A DNA stretch of 64,000 nucleotides from the NCBI GenBank assembly GCA_035545855.1, contig DASZXK010000013.1, forward strand, positions 1 through 64,000. The letters are read 5' to 3'. The notes below the pieces were generated by a model. It was given only the letters and a program-made list of their open reading frames with translations. It had not been told where the DNA came from and ran no database searches. Source of the stretch: DASZVB01 sp035545855 (GTDB taxonomy: Bacteria > Myxococcota_A > Polyangia > Polyangiales > Polyangiaceae). Positions 37,601 to 45,446 of the stretch are shown here, piece after piece; positions within the stretch are counted from its first letter, which is position 1; each line of letters begins with the position of its first letter. The position numbers and the translations under genes are program-made.

Positions 37601-37778
37601 GAAGGGGACGGAGGCGAACCAGCCGCTCGCGCTCGCGGTGGTCGGGGGTCTGACGTCGTCCACCGTCCTCTCGCTCTTCCTGGTTCCCGTCATGTTCCTC
37701 TTCTTCGCGAAGCGCGGAGCGCCCGACGAAGAGGAGCATGACGTGGGCCATCCATCCCTCGTGTCGAGCGCCGGGTGA
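34632..37778 (+). CDS. RND-family efflux pump inner-membrane transporter
   Basis: 1048 aa, the usual length for the hydrophobe/amphiphile efflux group. Twelve membrane helices in two symmetrical halves with large periplasmic loops; the proton-relay Asp pair sits in GRLVDDAVVVLESIHRH. PSTFFPEIDESMERV and VGIAVSNGILLVDDANRR mark the second half. It exchanges protons for drug-like or lipid-like substrates and works with the TolC and adaptor proteins encoded upstream. Specificity cannot be predicted. Confidence 0.95.
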   Translation: MTGLSLRNPIAILMISIALVVFSAVVTPRMSVDTFPELTPPVLVVGTLAPGLGPKDVEKTLTWRIEKYVSATPGVDHVESLSRNNLSIVYVWLKWGTDLNSAQTLVQQQVAFAMSAVPKSLGVLPPFVLQYDPSNAPVVQVAVSGGGLSGPQLYDYALNNIEPILEGIPGVASASINGGRQRQINVVVDPVSAQARGVTSSDVAAAVSQSNALLPSGVFISPRFDSNVYTNAVPQRVATIGDALVKMRGDKPVLIRDVARVEDGGSPETQAVSVNGEGAVYLNVLRIPGGNTIEIVESVKKAVQNLKDLPQGVSVKAVFDQSTFVRTTYHGLKQEVVQALVLIALVILLFLQSVRGTLIVSVAIPLSFAITLIVLYATGQTLNAFTLGGLTLAMGRLVDDAVVVLESIHRHQRLGLGTYRAALEGTNAVALPVLASTLTTMAVLLPVLLLAGLAKKLFAPLALTVAMAMTASYFVSVCVTPVACRFFLGHAEQGRLGKAVAAFIDGVAERYAFALRRVLPFRWTVIGACLALTVFAGWAAGRLPSTFFPEIDESMERVYVRLSPGISLEDAAKKIAEMGKTLAAELPKGNVELVLTNVGSPNNARSAMTSPNNGPHMGFIRLALADEEKRTLSQREIADRMREILNRKYPGVEFLQWPGGLVASVFANGYVAPLVVEVRGNNLAELDSQARAVAEVARTVPGVRDVRVSLETNYPEVRVETARDEAGLVGVTARSAAQTTLEATLGNINTPSVWIDPNNGQSYYVVTYYDGKAVADPNALAQIPVRVSEAGKAVPLGAYGRVARSVGPIAIERNQLQRAAHVLMQTEGRDIGSAAAEIERKLAEDPKTRGVDFSYVGQVQLMRTTFSGLGLAIGLAVMVVFMIMAAQFKSLRLPFVMLFTIPVSLFGIVVALLGAGQGFSITALMGILMVVGIAVSNGILLVDDANRRFAVEGVDKVEAVIAAARSRFVPIAMTSLATVIGLVPTALALEKGTEANQPLALAVVGGLTSSTVLSLFLVPVMFLFFAKRGAPDEEEHDVGHPSLVSSAG

Positions 37779-37790
37779 GGGTCGCCGCCG

Positions 37791-38228
37791 ATGTTCAACA
37801 AGATCCTCGTCGCCCTCGACGCTTCCGAACGGGCTCCGGCCGTCTTCGAGGCCGCGATCGGCGTGGCGAAGATGGCCGGGGCCCGCCTGTACGTCCTGCG
37901 CGCCGTGACCGTCCCGCCGGAGTTTCCCGCGGCGGCCGCGGGTAGCGCCGCCGACCCGCTCGTCGCGCGCATGGCGTCGCAAGCGATGCAGGAGCTGACC
38001 CAGATCGTGGCTGGCGCCCCCGACGACGTCGCGGTTCAGCCGCCGATGGTGAAGCTCGGCACGCCCTGGAAGGCGGTCCTCGAGGCTGCGGACGAGCGGG
38101 ACGTCAATCTGATCGTGATCGGAAGTCACGGCTACCACGGCTGGGATCACGTGCTCGGGACGACGGCCGCGAAGATCGTGAACACCTCCAAGCGCCACGT
38201 TCTCGTCGTCCACGGTCACGAAGCGTGA
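37791..38228 (+). CDS. Universal stress protein (UspA family), USP2
   Basis: 145 aa Usp domain: FNKILVALDASERAPAVFEAAIGVAKMAGARLYVLRAV at the start and IGSHGYHGWDHVLGTTAAKIVNTSKRHVLVVH at the end, with the nucleotide-binding glycines kept. It follows the RND pump by 12 bases and so is the last gene of the sigma-54 efflux operon, tying efflux to the stress response. Confidence 0.92.
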   Translation: MFNKILVALDASERAPAVFEAAIGVAKMAGARLYVLRAVTVPPEFPAAAAGSAADPLVARMASQAMQELTQIVAGAPDDVAVQPPMVKLGTPWKAVLEAADERDVNLIVIGSHGYHGWDHVLGTTAAKIVNTSKRHVLVVHGHEA

Positions 38229-38251
38229 GCGCGCGGCCGTCGGGCGCTCAC
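38225..38251. terminator. Hairpin between convergent USP2 and dioxygenase genes
   Basis: GTGAGCGC (38225-38232) pairs with GCGCTCAC (38244-38251) around an 11-base loop, covering the junction of two convergent genes. No T-run is present. Confidence 0.4.
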
Positions 38252-39144
38252 CCGAGCACGGTCACCCGAAGCTTCGCGGCGAACCCCGCGGGGGTCTTCG
38301 TCGAGGCGAGGAGCGGCGGCATGCCGCCGGTGTGCGCCGTCGCGTCCGCGGCGTTGGTCGTGTCCTTCCCTCCGTGAGCGTCGTACGGCGCCGTGGTGTA
38401 GACCTCGGCCGTGACGTCTTCGGGGAAGTAGAGCTGGGAGGTGACGACCGACGTCGGCGTCAGGTGCACCTTGAAGTGAACGTGAGTCGTGCGCCCGGGG
38501 TACCAGCCCGGGTAGATCGTCCGGAAGGTGACGCGCCCGTCGGCTCCGGTGATCTGGGTTCCTCGGAGCGCTCGCTCTCCGGTCGTGTCCAGGCCCCCGA
38601 GCTGTCCGGGGAAGCCCGAGTAGACACCCGCGGCGTCGCAATGCCAGACGTCCACGGCTGCGTCCGCCACGGGGCTGCAGTCCCGTGCGCGCACCACCTC
38701 GATCTCGAGCTCGAGCGGCGCGCCGGGTTTCCCTTCCGTGATGTCGGAACGGAGGAGCCCGAGGTCCAGGTAGTAGGGGCCCTCCGTTTCCTGCGGATAG
38801 AGCGCGCACACGGTCGTGTCGGGCCCGCCGCCGCTTCCGCCCGCGCCGCCGCTTCCGCCCGTGCCGCCGTTGCCGACCGTGCCGCCCCCCGTTCCGCCGT
38901 CTACCGCGCCGGCGGCGCTCCCGTCGCCGGCGTCCCCGCCGCCGCTGTTCGCACCGCCGTCGTTCGCACCGCCGTTGCCCGCGCCGCCGTTGTTCGCGCC
39001 GCCGTGCTCGTCGGCTTGCGTCGGCTCGAAGCCGCCGGTGCTGGCGCCGCACGCCGCTGCCCACACCGCGCCGAGAGCGCCGTGGAGCGTGTCGATCACG
39101 AAGCGACGACGAGTCGCGGGGCGTTCGAAAGGACTCTGGGCCAT
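38248..39144 (-). CDS. Exported intradiol ring-cleavage dioxygenase-like protein
   Basis: 298 aa. The N-terminus has a twin-Arg run (TRRRFVIDTLHGALGAVWAAACG) with a possible lipobox, then a ~55-residue Gly/Ala/Asn linker (GGANNGGAGNGG style), then an intradiol dioxygenase domain. Candidate Fe(III) ligands are Tyr in EGPYY and in PGWYPGR plus two His in THVHFKV. Intradiol enzymes cleave catechols between the hydroxyls; an exported, tethered form could act on extracellular aromatics or quinols. GGAGGAG precedes the ATG at 39144. No aromatic catabolic genes are adjacent. Confidence 0.85.
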   Translation of the reverse strand: MAQSPFERPATRRRFVIDTLHGALGAVWAAACGASTGGFEPTQADEHGGANNGGAGNGGANDGGANSGGGDAGDGSAAGAVDGGTGGGTVGNGGTGGSGGAGGSGGGPDTTVCALYPQETEGPYYLDLGLLRSDITEGKPGAPLELEIEVVRARDCSPVADAAVDVWHCDAAGVYSGFPGQLGGLDTTGERALRGTQITGADGRVTFRTIYPGWYPGRTTHVHFKVHLTPTSVVTSQLYFPEDVTAEVYTTAPYDAHGGKDTTNAADATAHTGGMPPLLASTKTPAGFAAKLRVTVLG

Positions 39145-39300
39145 GACTCCTCCTCCGGGCAGGGCGATCTCATCCTGCGATGGGGGAGAGTGCATCGTCC
39201 ATCAACATGTCCTGCGAGGCGCCGTGAAGGCCACCTACATGGTGCGCACGCAGAGCCGTGCCTCGCCGGCGAGGACGGCCAGCAAATCCGCGCGGGTGGA

Positions 39301-39325
39301 GAAGGTATACTTTAAGTATACCTTC
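39301..39325. promoter_or_regulatory. AT-rich 12-bp-arm palindrome, probable operator
   Basis: GAAGGTATACTT and AAGTATACCTTC form a perfect inverted repeat with a single central T. It lies 33 bases before the LamG lipoprotein ATG and 156 bases upstream of the divergent dioxygenase start. Its AT content stands out strongly from the surrounding GC-rich DNA. It looks like the site of a dimeric repressor or activator; the regulator is not identifiable. Confidence 0.6.
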
Positions 39326-39358
39326 GCGAGCGCGCGTCGAGTACACTCCCGCTCAGGG

Positions 39359-41023
39359 ATGCGCCTCTCGGCCGTGCACGTCGCATGGACCGCGCTGGTC
39401 AGCGCGTGCTCGGTCTACGACTCGTCGTTGCTCCACGAGTCGGCGTCCGGAAGCGCCGGATCCGGCGACCAGGGCGGAACCGGGGCGGAGGGCGGTTCGG
39501 CGAGCGACGGAGGCACGGGAGCCGGAGGCGTCCTCGGCGGGAGCTCCGGAGGCGTCTCCGGGACGAGCGGCGCGGGTGGAACGCTGGCGGCTTCCGGCGG
39601 GGACGGCACGGAGGACGCGAGCGTCGGTCCGCCGGGCGATGCGAGCGTCGCCTCCGACGGGTCGACCGGGGGCGGCGTCGCCACGGGTGGCTCGACCGGA
39701 TCGGGCGGGAGCGCCGGTTCGGGCGGCGTCGCGAGCGCCGGCGGAAATGCCGGGTCCGGCGGGACTCTCGCTGCCGGTGGAGGCGCAGGCGGCCCGGGCT
39801 CGGACGCCGGCTCACCGACATGCACGGATCAGGCCCAGAACGGCACCGAGACCGACGTGGACTGCGGCGGGACGTGCGGCGGCTGTCCCACGGGAAAGAA
39901 GTGCAACGGCGCCTCCGACTGCGCGAGCGGGGTCTGTCGCGGGACGTGCGCCGCGGCGACCTGTTCCGACGGTGTGAAGAACGGCGCCGAGACCGGGATC
40001 GACTGCGGCGGAAACCCGTGCCTGCCGTGCGGGTTCCGGAAACCGATCACGATCCACGGCGCGCAGGTCACCGCGGATCTCGTCGACTTTCCCCTGCTGG
40101 TCGTCCTGTCCGACGCCGACCTGGCGGCAGGGACCCGCGCCGACGGCGCCGACCTCGTGTTCCGCGATGCGTCCGGCACGGCGCTGGATGTGGAGGTCGA
40201 GAGCTTCGTCCACGCTTCGGGTCGGCTCCTGGCCTGGGTGCGGGTTCCGGTGCTGCCGGGCGGCGTCGATACCACCCTCTATCTCTACTACGGTGACGCG
40301 ACGAACCACTGGACGACGCCGTCCGGGGTGAACCCCACCGGAGTGTGGAAGAACGGGTACTCGCGCGTCTGGCACATGCAGGACGTCCTGAACCTGAAGG
40401 ACTCGAAGGGGACGGGCGACGCGACGAACAACGGCGCGACCAACGTCACCGGCTTGATCGGGGGCGCGGCCTATCTCGACGGCACGGACAACCTCTACGC
40501 CGCGCACGCCGCCATCGACGGAACGAGCTTCACGGTCTCCATCTGGTCGAAGCGCGCGGACGTCTCCGTGGACCGGTGCATGATGGCGCAAGGGCGCATC
40601 TCGGCCGCCCCGGGCACGCGCCAGATGTTCCACCTCTGCTACGAGCAAGACGGAAGTCCGGCCATCAACAATCACCTGCGGTTCGGCTTCTGGGGAGACG
40701 ATCTGCTCTCCACGAACGCGTACACGGACACGACGAACTACGAATACTGGGTCGGGACGTACGACGTCGCGAACGACGCGCGGGCGCTCTATCGGAACGG
40801 CGCCTCGGAGGGCAGCGGCAAGAGCGGCGGGAGCCTCGGGACGGGCACGGATGCGCTCGAGTTCGGGCGACGCGTCTACTTCTGGGACTATCAGTGGAAG
40901 GGAAACCTCGACGAGATCCGCATCTCCACCGTCGCGCGTTCCGCGGCGTGGATCGCCGCCGAGTACGAAAACCAGCGTGCGGGCTCCACGTTCCTGACGG
41001 TCGGCGCGCAGCAGGCGTTGTGA
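39359..41023 (+). CDS. Surface lipoprotein with Gly/Ser-rich stalk, DUF2341 and LamG-like domain
   Basis: 554 aa. The signal ends in LVSAC near residue 17, so it is a lipoprotein. A ~130-residue Gly/Ser/Ala stalk follows, then two copies of a Cys-rich module (CTDQAQNGTETDVDCGGTCGGC and CSDGVKNGAETGIDCGGNPCLPC), then DUF2341 (FRKPITIHGAQVTADLVDFPLLVVLSD) and a concanavalin-like LamG fold (ATNNGATNVTGLIGGAAYLDGTDN). The order is typical of myxobacterial surface proteins and suggests carbohydrate binding. The palindrome at 39301-39325 probably regulates it. Confidence 0.88.
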   Translation: MRLSAVHVAWTALVSACSVYDSSLLHESASGSAGSGDQGGTGAEGGSASDGGTGAGGVLGGSSGGVSGTSGAGGTLAASGGDGTEDASVGPPGDASVASDGSTGGGVATGGSTGSGGSAGSGGVASAGGNAGSGGTLAAGGGAGGPGSDAGSPTCTDQAQNGTETDVDCGGTCGGCPTGKKCNGASDCASGVCRGTCAAATCSDGVKNGAETGIDCGGNPCLPCGFRKPITIHGAQVTADLVDFPLLVVLSDADLAAGTRADGADLVFRDASGTALDVEVESFVHASGRLLAWVRVPVLPGGVDTTLYLYYGDATNHWTTPSGVNPTGVWKNGYSRVWHMQDVLNLKDSKGTGDATNNGATNVTGLIGGAAYLDGTDNLYAAHAAIDGTSFTVSIWSKRADVSVDRCMMAQGRISAAPGTRQMFHLCYEQDGSPAINNHLRFGFWGDDLLSTNAYTDTTNYEYWVGTYDVANDARALYRNGASEGSGKSGGSLGTGTDALEFGRRVYFWDYQWKGNLDEIRISTVARSAAWIAAEYENQRAGSTFLTVGAQQAL

Positions 41024-41050
41024 CGCGGGAGCCGGCGCTCGAGCCCGCGT
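41023..41050. terminator. Hairpin between convergent LamG and MscS genes
   Basis: ACGCGGG (41023-41029) pairs with CCCGCGT (41044-41050) around a 14-base loop, between two convergent stop codons. No T-run. Confidence 0.35.
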
Positions 41051-41922
41051 TACGCGGCGCGCTGCGAGAGCGCGGCGACGACGGGCGCGTCGAGGTGTAG
41101 ATCCACCTGCGGGAACGCCATCCGGATGCCATGGTCGTGGAGGGCGTGGAAGAGCGCCTCGCGGACGGCCGCGCCGTGCGGCCGCAAGAGCCAGGGGTCC
41201 TCGATCCAGACCGAGACCTCCCACTCGACGGCGGACTCCCCGAGCTCGTTCAGGAGAACGAGCGGGTCCTTGGCGCGCGAACGGAACGGGAGGTCTCGCG
41301 CCGTCTCCTCGATCACCTTCCGCACCGCGCGCTGATCCATGTCGTACGCGACGCCCACGAGCACGCGGACGCGGCACAGCGTGTCGAGCAGGGTGTAGCT
41401 CCGCACCGTCGCCTGGACCAGCGTCGAGTTCGGGACGATGAGCACCTCGTCGTCCCGGGAGCGGACCCGCGTGGAGCGGACGCCCATCTCGACCACGCGC
41501 ACCTGCTTGCCCTCGATGTCGAGCACGTCCCCCGGACGGATCGAATGCTCGACGAGGAGGATGATCCCGGAGACGAAATTCTGGGCGACGTTCTGCATCG
41601 CGAAGCCGATGCCGACGGCGAAGAGGGCGCCGGCGGCGAACAGGCCCCGGAGATCGATGCCCGCCGTCTGCAGCGCCACGGAGAAGCCGATGAGCACGAT
41701 TCCGTAGTGGAGGAGGCGCGTGATGGCGTGGACCGCGCCGCTGTCCGCCGTGCCCGAAAGGGCCCGGTCGATGCCGCGCCGGAGCAAGTACGAGAGCAGG
41801 TACGCGAAGGCCAGCGTCAACGCGGACGCGATCAGCGTGCCGAGCGTGATGGTGCGTCCGCCGACCTCGAAGAGGCCGAAGTCGATGCGTTCGGTGACGT
41901 GGTGCAGGGGATTCGGGTTCAT
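41050..41922 (-). CDS. Small-conductance mechanosensitive channel (MscS family)
   Basis: 290 aa. Three membrane helices (about 28-50, 65-85, 92-115); the last is the pore helix with the GAGALFAVGIGFAMQNVAQNFVSGIILLVEHSIRPGD stretch. A cytoplasmic beta/alpha region ends with PQVDLHLDAP. It opens under membrane tension to release solutes in hypo-osmotic shock. GGAGGAG lies just upstream of the ATG. No sigma-54 element was found. Confidence 0.93.
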   Translation of the reverse strand: MNPNPLHHVTERIDFGLFEVGGRTITLGTLIASALTLAFAYLLSYLLRRGIDRALSGTADSGAVHAITRLLHYGIVLIGFSVALQTAGIDLRGLFAAGALFAVGIGFAMQNVAQNFVSGIILLVEHSIRPGDVLDIEGKQVRVVEMGVRSTRVRSRDDEVLIVPNSTLVQATVRSYTLLDTLCRVRVLVGVAYDMDQRAVRKVIEETARDLPFRSRAKDPLVLLNELGESAVEWEVSVWIEDPWLLRPHGAAVREALFHALHDHGIRMAFPQVDLHLDAPVVAALSQRAA

Positions 41923-42021
41923 CGCTCCTCCGAGGAAAGGAGCGAGTATCGCACGGAGTTCCGCGTCAGCGCGCGACCGGCGGCGGCCCGCGACGTCCAG
42001 GGCGAGGCGGTGGCACTTCGG

Positions 42022-43992
42022 TCAGCCCCCCTCGACGAGCAGGGGCGACACGGCGCGGGTCTCGTCGAACCAGACGAACTCGTCGAACTGCCGCGGCAAG
42101 CTGGCGCGGAAGTAGTGACTGGCGCGCTCCGTGTCCGGCCGATAGACGACGCCGATGGCTCGCTCGAGTCGCGATTCGAGCAATTCGTCCCGGACGGCGG
42201 CGCGGCGCGGGTTCCGCAGGGGAAGCAGGAACGCGCGCAGCTCGCTCTCGTGGAAGAGGCGTTCGTAGCTCCCGGGAAGGCCGGGTCGAACCGTCATGAG
42301 CTGCATGGGCTCGTCCCAGTCGTGAGCGGCGGCGACGGTCCCGTGATCCGTGCCGAAGCCGACGATGTACGCGCCGTCGCCGAACCGAGCGCGGCAGAGC
42401 TGTCCGACGTTGAGCTCGTCTCGCTCGCTCATCTCCGTCGCGAGCGCGTCCCCCACGTGGGAGTTGTGCTCCCAGACGATGCCCCGGGAACCGGGCCCGT
42501 AGAACGAGAACAGCGCTTCCAGCGTGTCGAACATGTGGGAGTCCCGGAGGTTCCAGGACGCGACGGACCCGTAGTACATCGCGCGGTAGTAGCGCTCGGC
42601 GTTCGCGACGACGCGCGCGTTCTGGGTCGCGTCGAAGAGCCGCTCTCCGTCTTTTCGCGCGTAGTCGAGCCTTCGCTCGAGGAGATTCTTCAGGATGGAC
42701 ACGACCGCCGTCTCGGCCTCCTCGTAGCGTCCTCGGAGGACGGCGCGGCCATAGGCCGCCGGATCCCGTTGCCAGGGAGTGAGGAGGCCGTATCGGGCGC
42801 GCGCGACCCGGGCGGCGTCCGGATCCACGTCGTCCAGATACGTGAGCACCGCGGCGATGGACGTGAAGAGGCTGTAGAGGTCCAGCCCGTGGAACCCGGC
42901 GCGGCGCCGGCGATCGGGCTCCTTCGCGTTGTGCGCGCGGAGAAAGCTCGTGAACTCGGCCACTTCCCGGTTCCGCCACATCCAGGTGGGGAACCGGGAG
43001 AACGGCGTGAAGTCCGGGCGCTTCCTCGGGGGATCTCCCATCACGTACTGGTCGATCGTCGCGGCGTCGGGCCAGTCCGCCTCCACGGCGACGAAATCGA
43101 ACCCGCGCTTCTCGATGAGCGCGCGAGAGATGCGGGCTCGCATCCGGTAGAACTCGCTGGTCCCGTGCGTGGATTCTCCGAGCAGCACGAGCTTCGCGTC
43201 CCCGATCCGTTCGAGGAGCGCATCGACGGAGGCGGGCTCCGCGGACTCCACGGGCTCGGCGGCGTCCCGGAGGAGTGACCGCAGGGCGGCTTTCTGGGCG
43301 GCCGAGCCGGAGAGGGTCACGCCGGTCTTCGGCGACGCGATGCGCGGCGAGTCGGCCCAGCCCTGTTCGCCGATGAGCGGCACGAAGCGCACGTCCCCGA
43401 GCGACTCTCGCCGGTAGTGGTCGTCGGCGTCCCGCACGATCCGGACGAGCTCCTGCGACGACTCGTCCCCCACGGGAATGACGAGCCGTCCGCCGATGGC
43501 GAGCTGATCCAGGAGCGCCTTCGGCACGTCCGGCCCCGAGGCGGCCACGGCGATCGCGTCGAAGGGCGCGTGCTCCGGCCAGCCGAGGGTGCCGTCGCCG
43601 AGGAGGACGCGCACGTTGTGATGGCCGAGCCGCGGGAGGCGTTCGCGGGCTTGCTCCGCGAGCTCCGGCACGCGCTCGACGGTGAACACCTCCCGGGCGA
43701 GGTGCCCGAGGATGGCGGCGGCGTAGCCGGATCCCGTTCCGATCTCGAGGACCCGCTCGCCGCCCCGGAGCCCGAGCGCCTGGACGGTGAGGCCGACGAT
43801 GTACGGCTGCGAGATCGTCTGACCGGAGGCGATCGGGAGCGCCACGTCCCGGTACGCGAATTCCTCGAGTCCGGGCGGCAGGAACGCCTCGCGCGGAACG
43901 CTTCGGAACGCCTCGAGGACACGCGGGTCGGAAATGCCGCGAGGCACCAGATGCCGATCCACCATCCGGGAGCGTTCGAGTTGCCTGGCCAT
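42022..43992 (-). CDS. Fusion: protein-L-isoaspartate methyltransferase plus erythromycin esterase-like domain
   Basis: 656 aa with two enzymes in one chain. Residues about 1-205 are a PCMT: VLEIGTGSGYAAAIL binds SAM, and the domain repairs isoaspartyl damage in proteins. Residues about 240-650 match the EreA family: LLGESTHGTSEFYRMRARISRALIEKRGFDFVAVEADW carries the conserved Glu and His, and IVWEHNSHVGD the later motif. Erythromycin esterase domains of this kind often have unknown substrates and need not confer resistance. A good AAGGGTGA site precedes the ATG, and a sigma-54 promoter lies at 44022-44037. Confidence 0.92.
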   Translation of the reverse strand: MARQLERSRMVDRHLVPRGISDPRVLEAFRSVPREAFLPPGLEEFAYRDVALPIASGQTISQPYIVGLTVQALGLRGGERVLEIGTGSGYAAAILGHLAREVFTVERVPELAEQARERLPRLGHHNVRVLLGDGTLGWPEHAPFDAIAVAASGPDVPKALLDQLAIGGRLVIPVGDESSQELVRIVRDADDHYRRESLGDVRFVPLIGEQGWADSPRIASPKTGVTLSGSAAQKAALRSLLRDAAEPVESAEPASVDALLERIGDAKLVLLGESTHGTSEFYRMRARISRALIEKRGFDFVAVEADWPDAATIDQYVMGDPPRKRPDFTPFSRFPTWMWRNREVAEFTSFLRAHNAKEPDRRRRAGFHGLDLYSLFTSIAAVLTYLDDVDPDAARVARARYGLLTPWQRDPAAYGRAVLRGRYEEAETAVVSILKNLLERRLDYARKDGERLFDATQNARVVANAERYYRAMYYGSVASWNLRDSHMFDTLEALFSFYGPGSRGIVWEHNSHVGDALATEMSERDELNVGQLCRARFGDGAYIVGFGTDHGTVAAAHDWDEPMQLMTVRPGLPGSYERLFHESELRAFLLPLRNPRRAAVRDELLESRLERAIGVVYRPDTERASHYFRASLPRQFDEFVWFDETRAVSPLLVEGG

Positions 43993-44021
43993 CGATTCAC
44001 CCTTCCTCGTTCGAACGGGAG

Positions 44022-44037
44022 AGCAGTTTCCGCGCCC
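44022..44037 (-). promoter_or_regulatory. Sigma-54 promoter of the PCMT-esterase gene
   Basis: Minus-strand GGGCGCGGAAACTGCT, with GG-N10-GC spacing. Predicted start near 44011, leaving a 19-base leader that includes the Shine-Dalgarno. Confidence 0.6.
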
Positions 44038-44043
44038 CGAGGT

Positions 44044-44298
44044 TCACTTCTCCTTCGAGAGGCGCGCTTCGAGCTCCCGCACGGCGCCGTCGACCGTGAA
44101 GAACTTGGGTAGCTCCCGCTCCGGGATGTCGACGCCGAGCGCGTCGTGGATCGCGAGGACGAACTGATTCAGATCCATGGAGTCCACGTCGAGCGCTTCG
44201 CGCACGTCTGCCTTCGGGTCGAGGGTGGCGAGGTCCGCTTCGGGCGCGATGCGCGCGAACGTCCGGAGCACCAGCGTACGGATTTCTTCTCGGGTCAC
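44044..44298 (-). CDS. Acyl carrier protein-like protein
   Basis: 84 aa helical protein with DVDSMDLNQF; Ser40 is the expected 4'-phosphopantetheine attachment site (DSM in place of the usual DSL). The GTG start overlaps the stop of the E2 gene (GTGA), so it is the last gene of the acs-pdh operon. An ACP at the end of a dehydrogenase operon may accept acyl groups from the complex; that is inference. Confidence 0.85.
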   Translation of the reverse strand: MTREEIRTLVLRTFARIAPEADLATLDPKADVREALDVDSMDLNQFVLAIHDALGVDIPERELPKFFTVDGAVRELEARLSKEK

Positions 44299-45446
44299 AG
44301 CGCCTCCGGCTTTTCCAGGTTCTCGGCGATCCGCGCGAGGAAGAGCGCGCCCTCGTGTCCGTCCGTCGCGCGGTGGTCGGCGGCGAGGGAGAGGTGGACG
44401 ACGGAGCGCGGAGCCACGGCGCCGTCCACCACCCAGGGACGGAGGAGGATGCGTCCGAATCCGACGATCGCGAGCTGGGGCGGGTAGATGACGCCGAGCA
44501 CGCTCTCCGTGCCCCGATCGCCGAGGCTCGTCACCGTGATGGTGGGGTCGGACATCTCGCTGCTCCGGAGACCGGACGCCCGCGCGCGAGCGACCAGGTC
44601 GCGGAACGCATGCATCAGCTCGACGAGCGAGAGTCGATCGGTGTCGCGAATCGCAGGTGCGACGAGGCCGCCTCCGCGGAGCGCGACGGCGGCGCCCACG
44701 TGGATCCCGGAGCTCGGAGTCGCTCGTCCGTCCATCCAGAACCCGTTGAAGGCCGGGAACTCGCGGAGGGCGAGCGCCACGGACTTGAGGAACGCGACCC
44801 CGGGGATGATCCGGTCGGGGACCTGCGCCGCTTCGTTGAATCGCTCGATCCAGGAGAGCAGCGGCGTCACGTCCACGGTGTGATTCACGTAGTAGTGGGG
44901 GATCTCGCGCTTCGAGCGGGCCATCGCCGCGGCGATGGCGTGTCGCATCCGGCTTCGAGCGTCCTCCGGGGCCCGAGGGACCGCCCCCTCCACGTCCTCC
45001 AGCGTCACCGCGCCTCCCGGGCCCGTTCCCGCGACGGATGCCGGATCCACGCCGAGCTCCGCCGCTCGTTTCCGCGCCGCGGGCGAGATCCGAGGAGGGG
45101 CTTCGGGTTTCGCGGGGGCCGGCGTCGGTGGGACGGGCACCGGTGCGGCGTCCGTCCGTGACGGAGCGGGCGCCGGGGCTGCCGAGGGCGCGGGTGCGGC
45201 CGGCGTGGCTCCGTCCTCCTGCAAGATCGCGAGGGCCGTTCCGACCGGCACCTTCGTGCCTGGCTCGACGAGGAAGCGTTCGACCACGCCGCTCGTGAAC
45301 ACCTCGACCTCGATGATGCCCTTCTCGGTCTCCACCTCGGCGATGATGTCGCCGCGCGACACCCGGTCGCCCGGCTTCTTGAGCCATTCCACCAGCGTTC
45401 CGGCGTCCATGTCTGCGCCGAGCGACGGCATGCGAAACTCAGCCAT
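44295..45446 (-). CDS. pdhC: Dihydrolipoamide acetyltransferase, E2 of a pyruvate dehydrogenase-type complex
   Basis: 383 aa: one lipoyl domain (residues 1-75, Lys42 in VETEKGII), an Ala/Pro-rich hinge, a peripheral subunit-binding domain (ISPAARKRAAELGVDPASVAGTGPGGAVTLEDV) and the catalytic acyltransferase core ending in DHRATDG (His358). It transfers acetyl from E1 to CoA. The ATG at 45446 lies inside the end of the E1-beta gene. No E3 gene is in the operon, so a shared lipoamide dehydrogenase must be supplied from elsewhere. Confidence 0.93.
   Translation of the reverse strand: MAEFRMPSLGADMDAGTLVEWLKKPGDRVSRGDIIAEVETEKGIIEVEVFTSGVVERFLVEPGTKVPVGTALAILQEDGATPAAPAPSAAPAPAPSRTDAAPVPVPPTPAPAKPEAPPRISPAARKRAAELGVDPASVAGTGPGGAVTLEDVEGAVPRAPEDARSRMRHAIAAAMARSKREIPHYYVNHTVDVTPLLSWIERFNEAAQVPDRIIPGVAFLKSVALALREFPAFNGFWMDGRATPSSGIHVGAAVALRGGGLVAPAIRDTDRLSLVELMHAFRDLVARARASGLRSSEMSDPTITVTSLGDRGTESVLGVIYPPQLAIVGFGRILLRPWVVDGAVAPRSVVHLSLAADHRATDGHEGALFLARIAENLEKPEAL

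Noticed and set aside
39440..39820. Repetitive DNA resembling a repeat array
   Set aside because: The repetition follows Gly/Ser codons of the lipoprotein stalk; spacing is irregular and there are no unique spacers, so it is not a CRISPR array.
42022..43992. Antibiotic-resistance call for the erythromycin esterase domain
   Set aside because: The domain is fused to a protein-repair enzyme in a stress operon, and many EreA-like domains are not resistance determinants.
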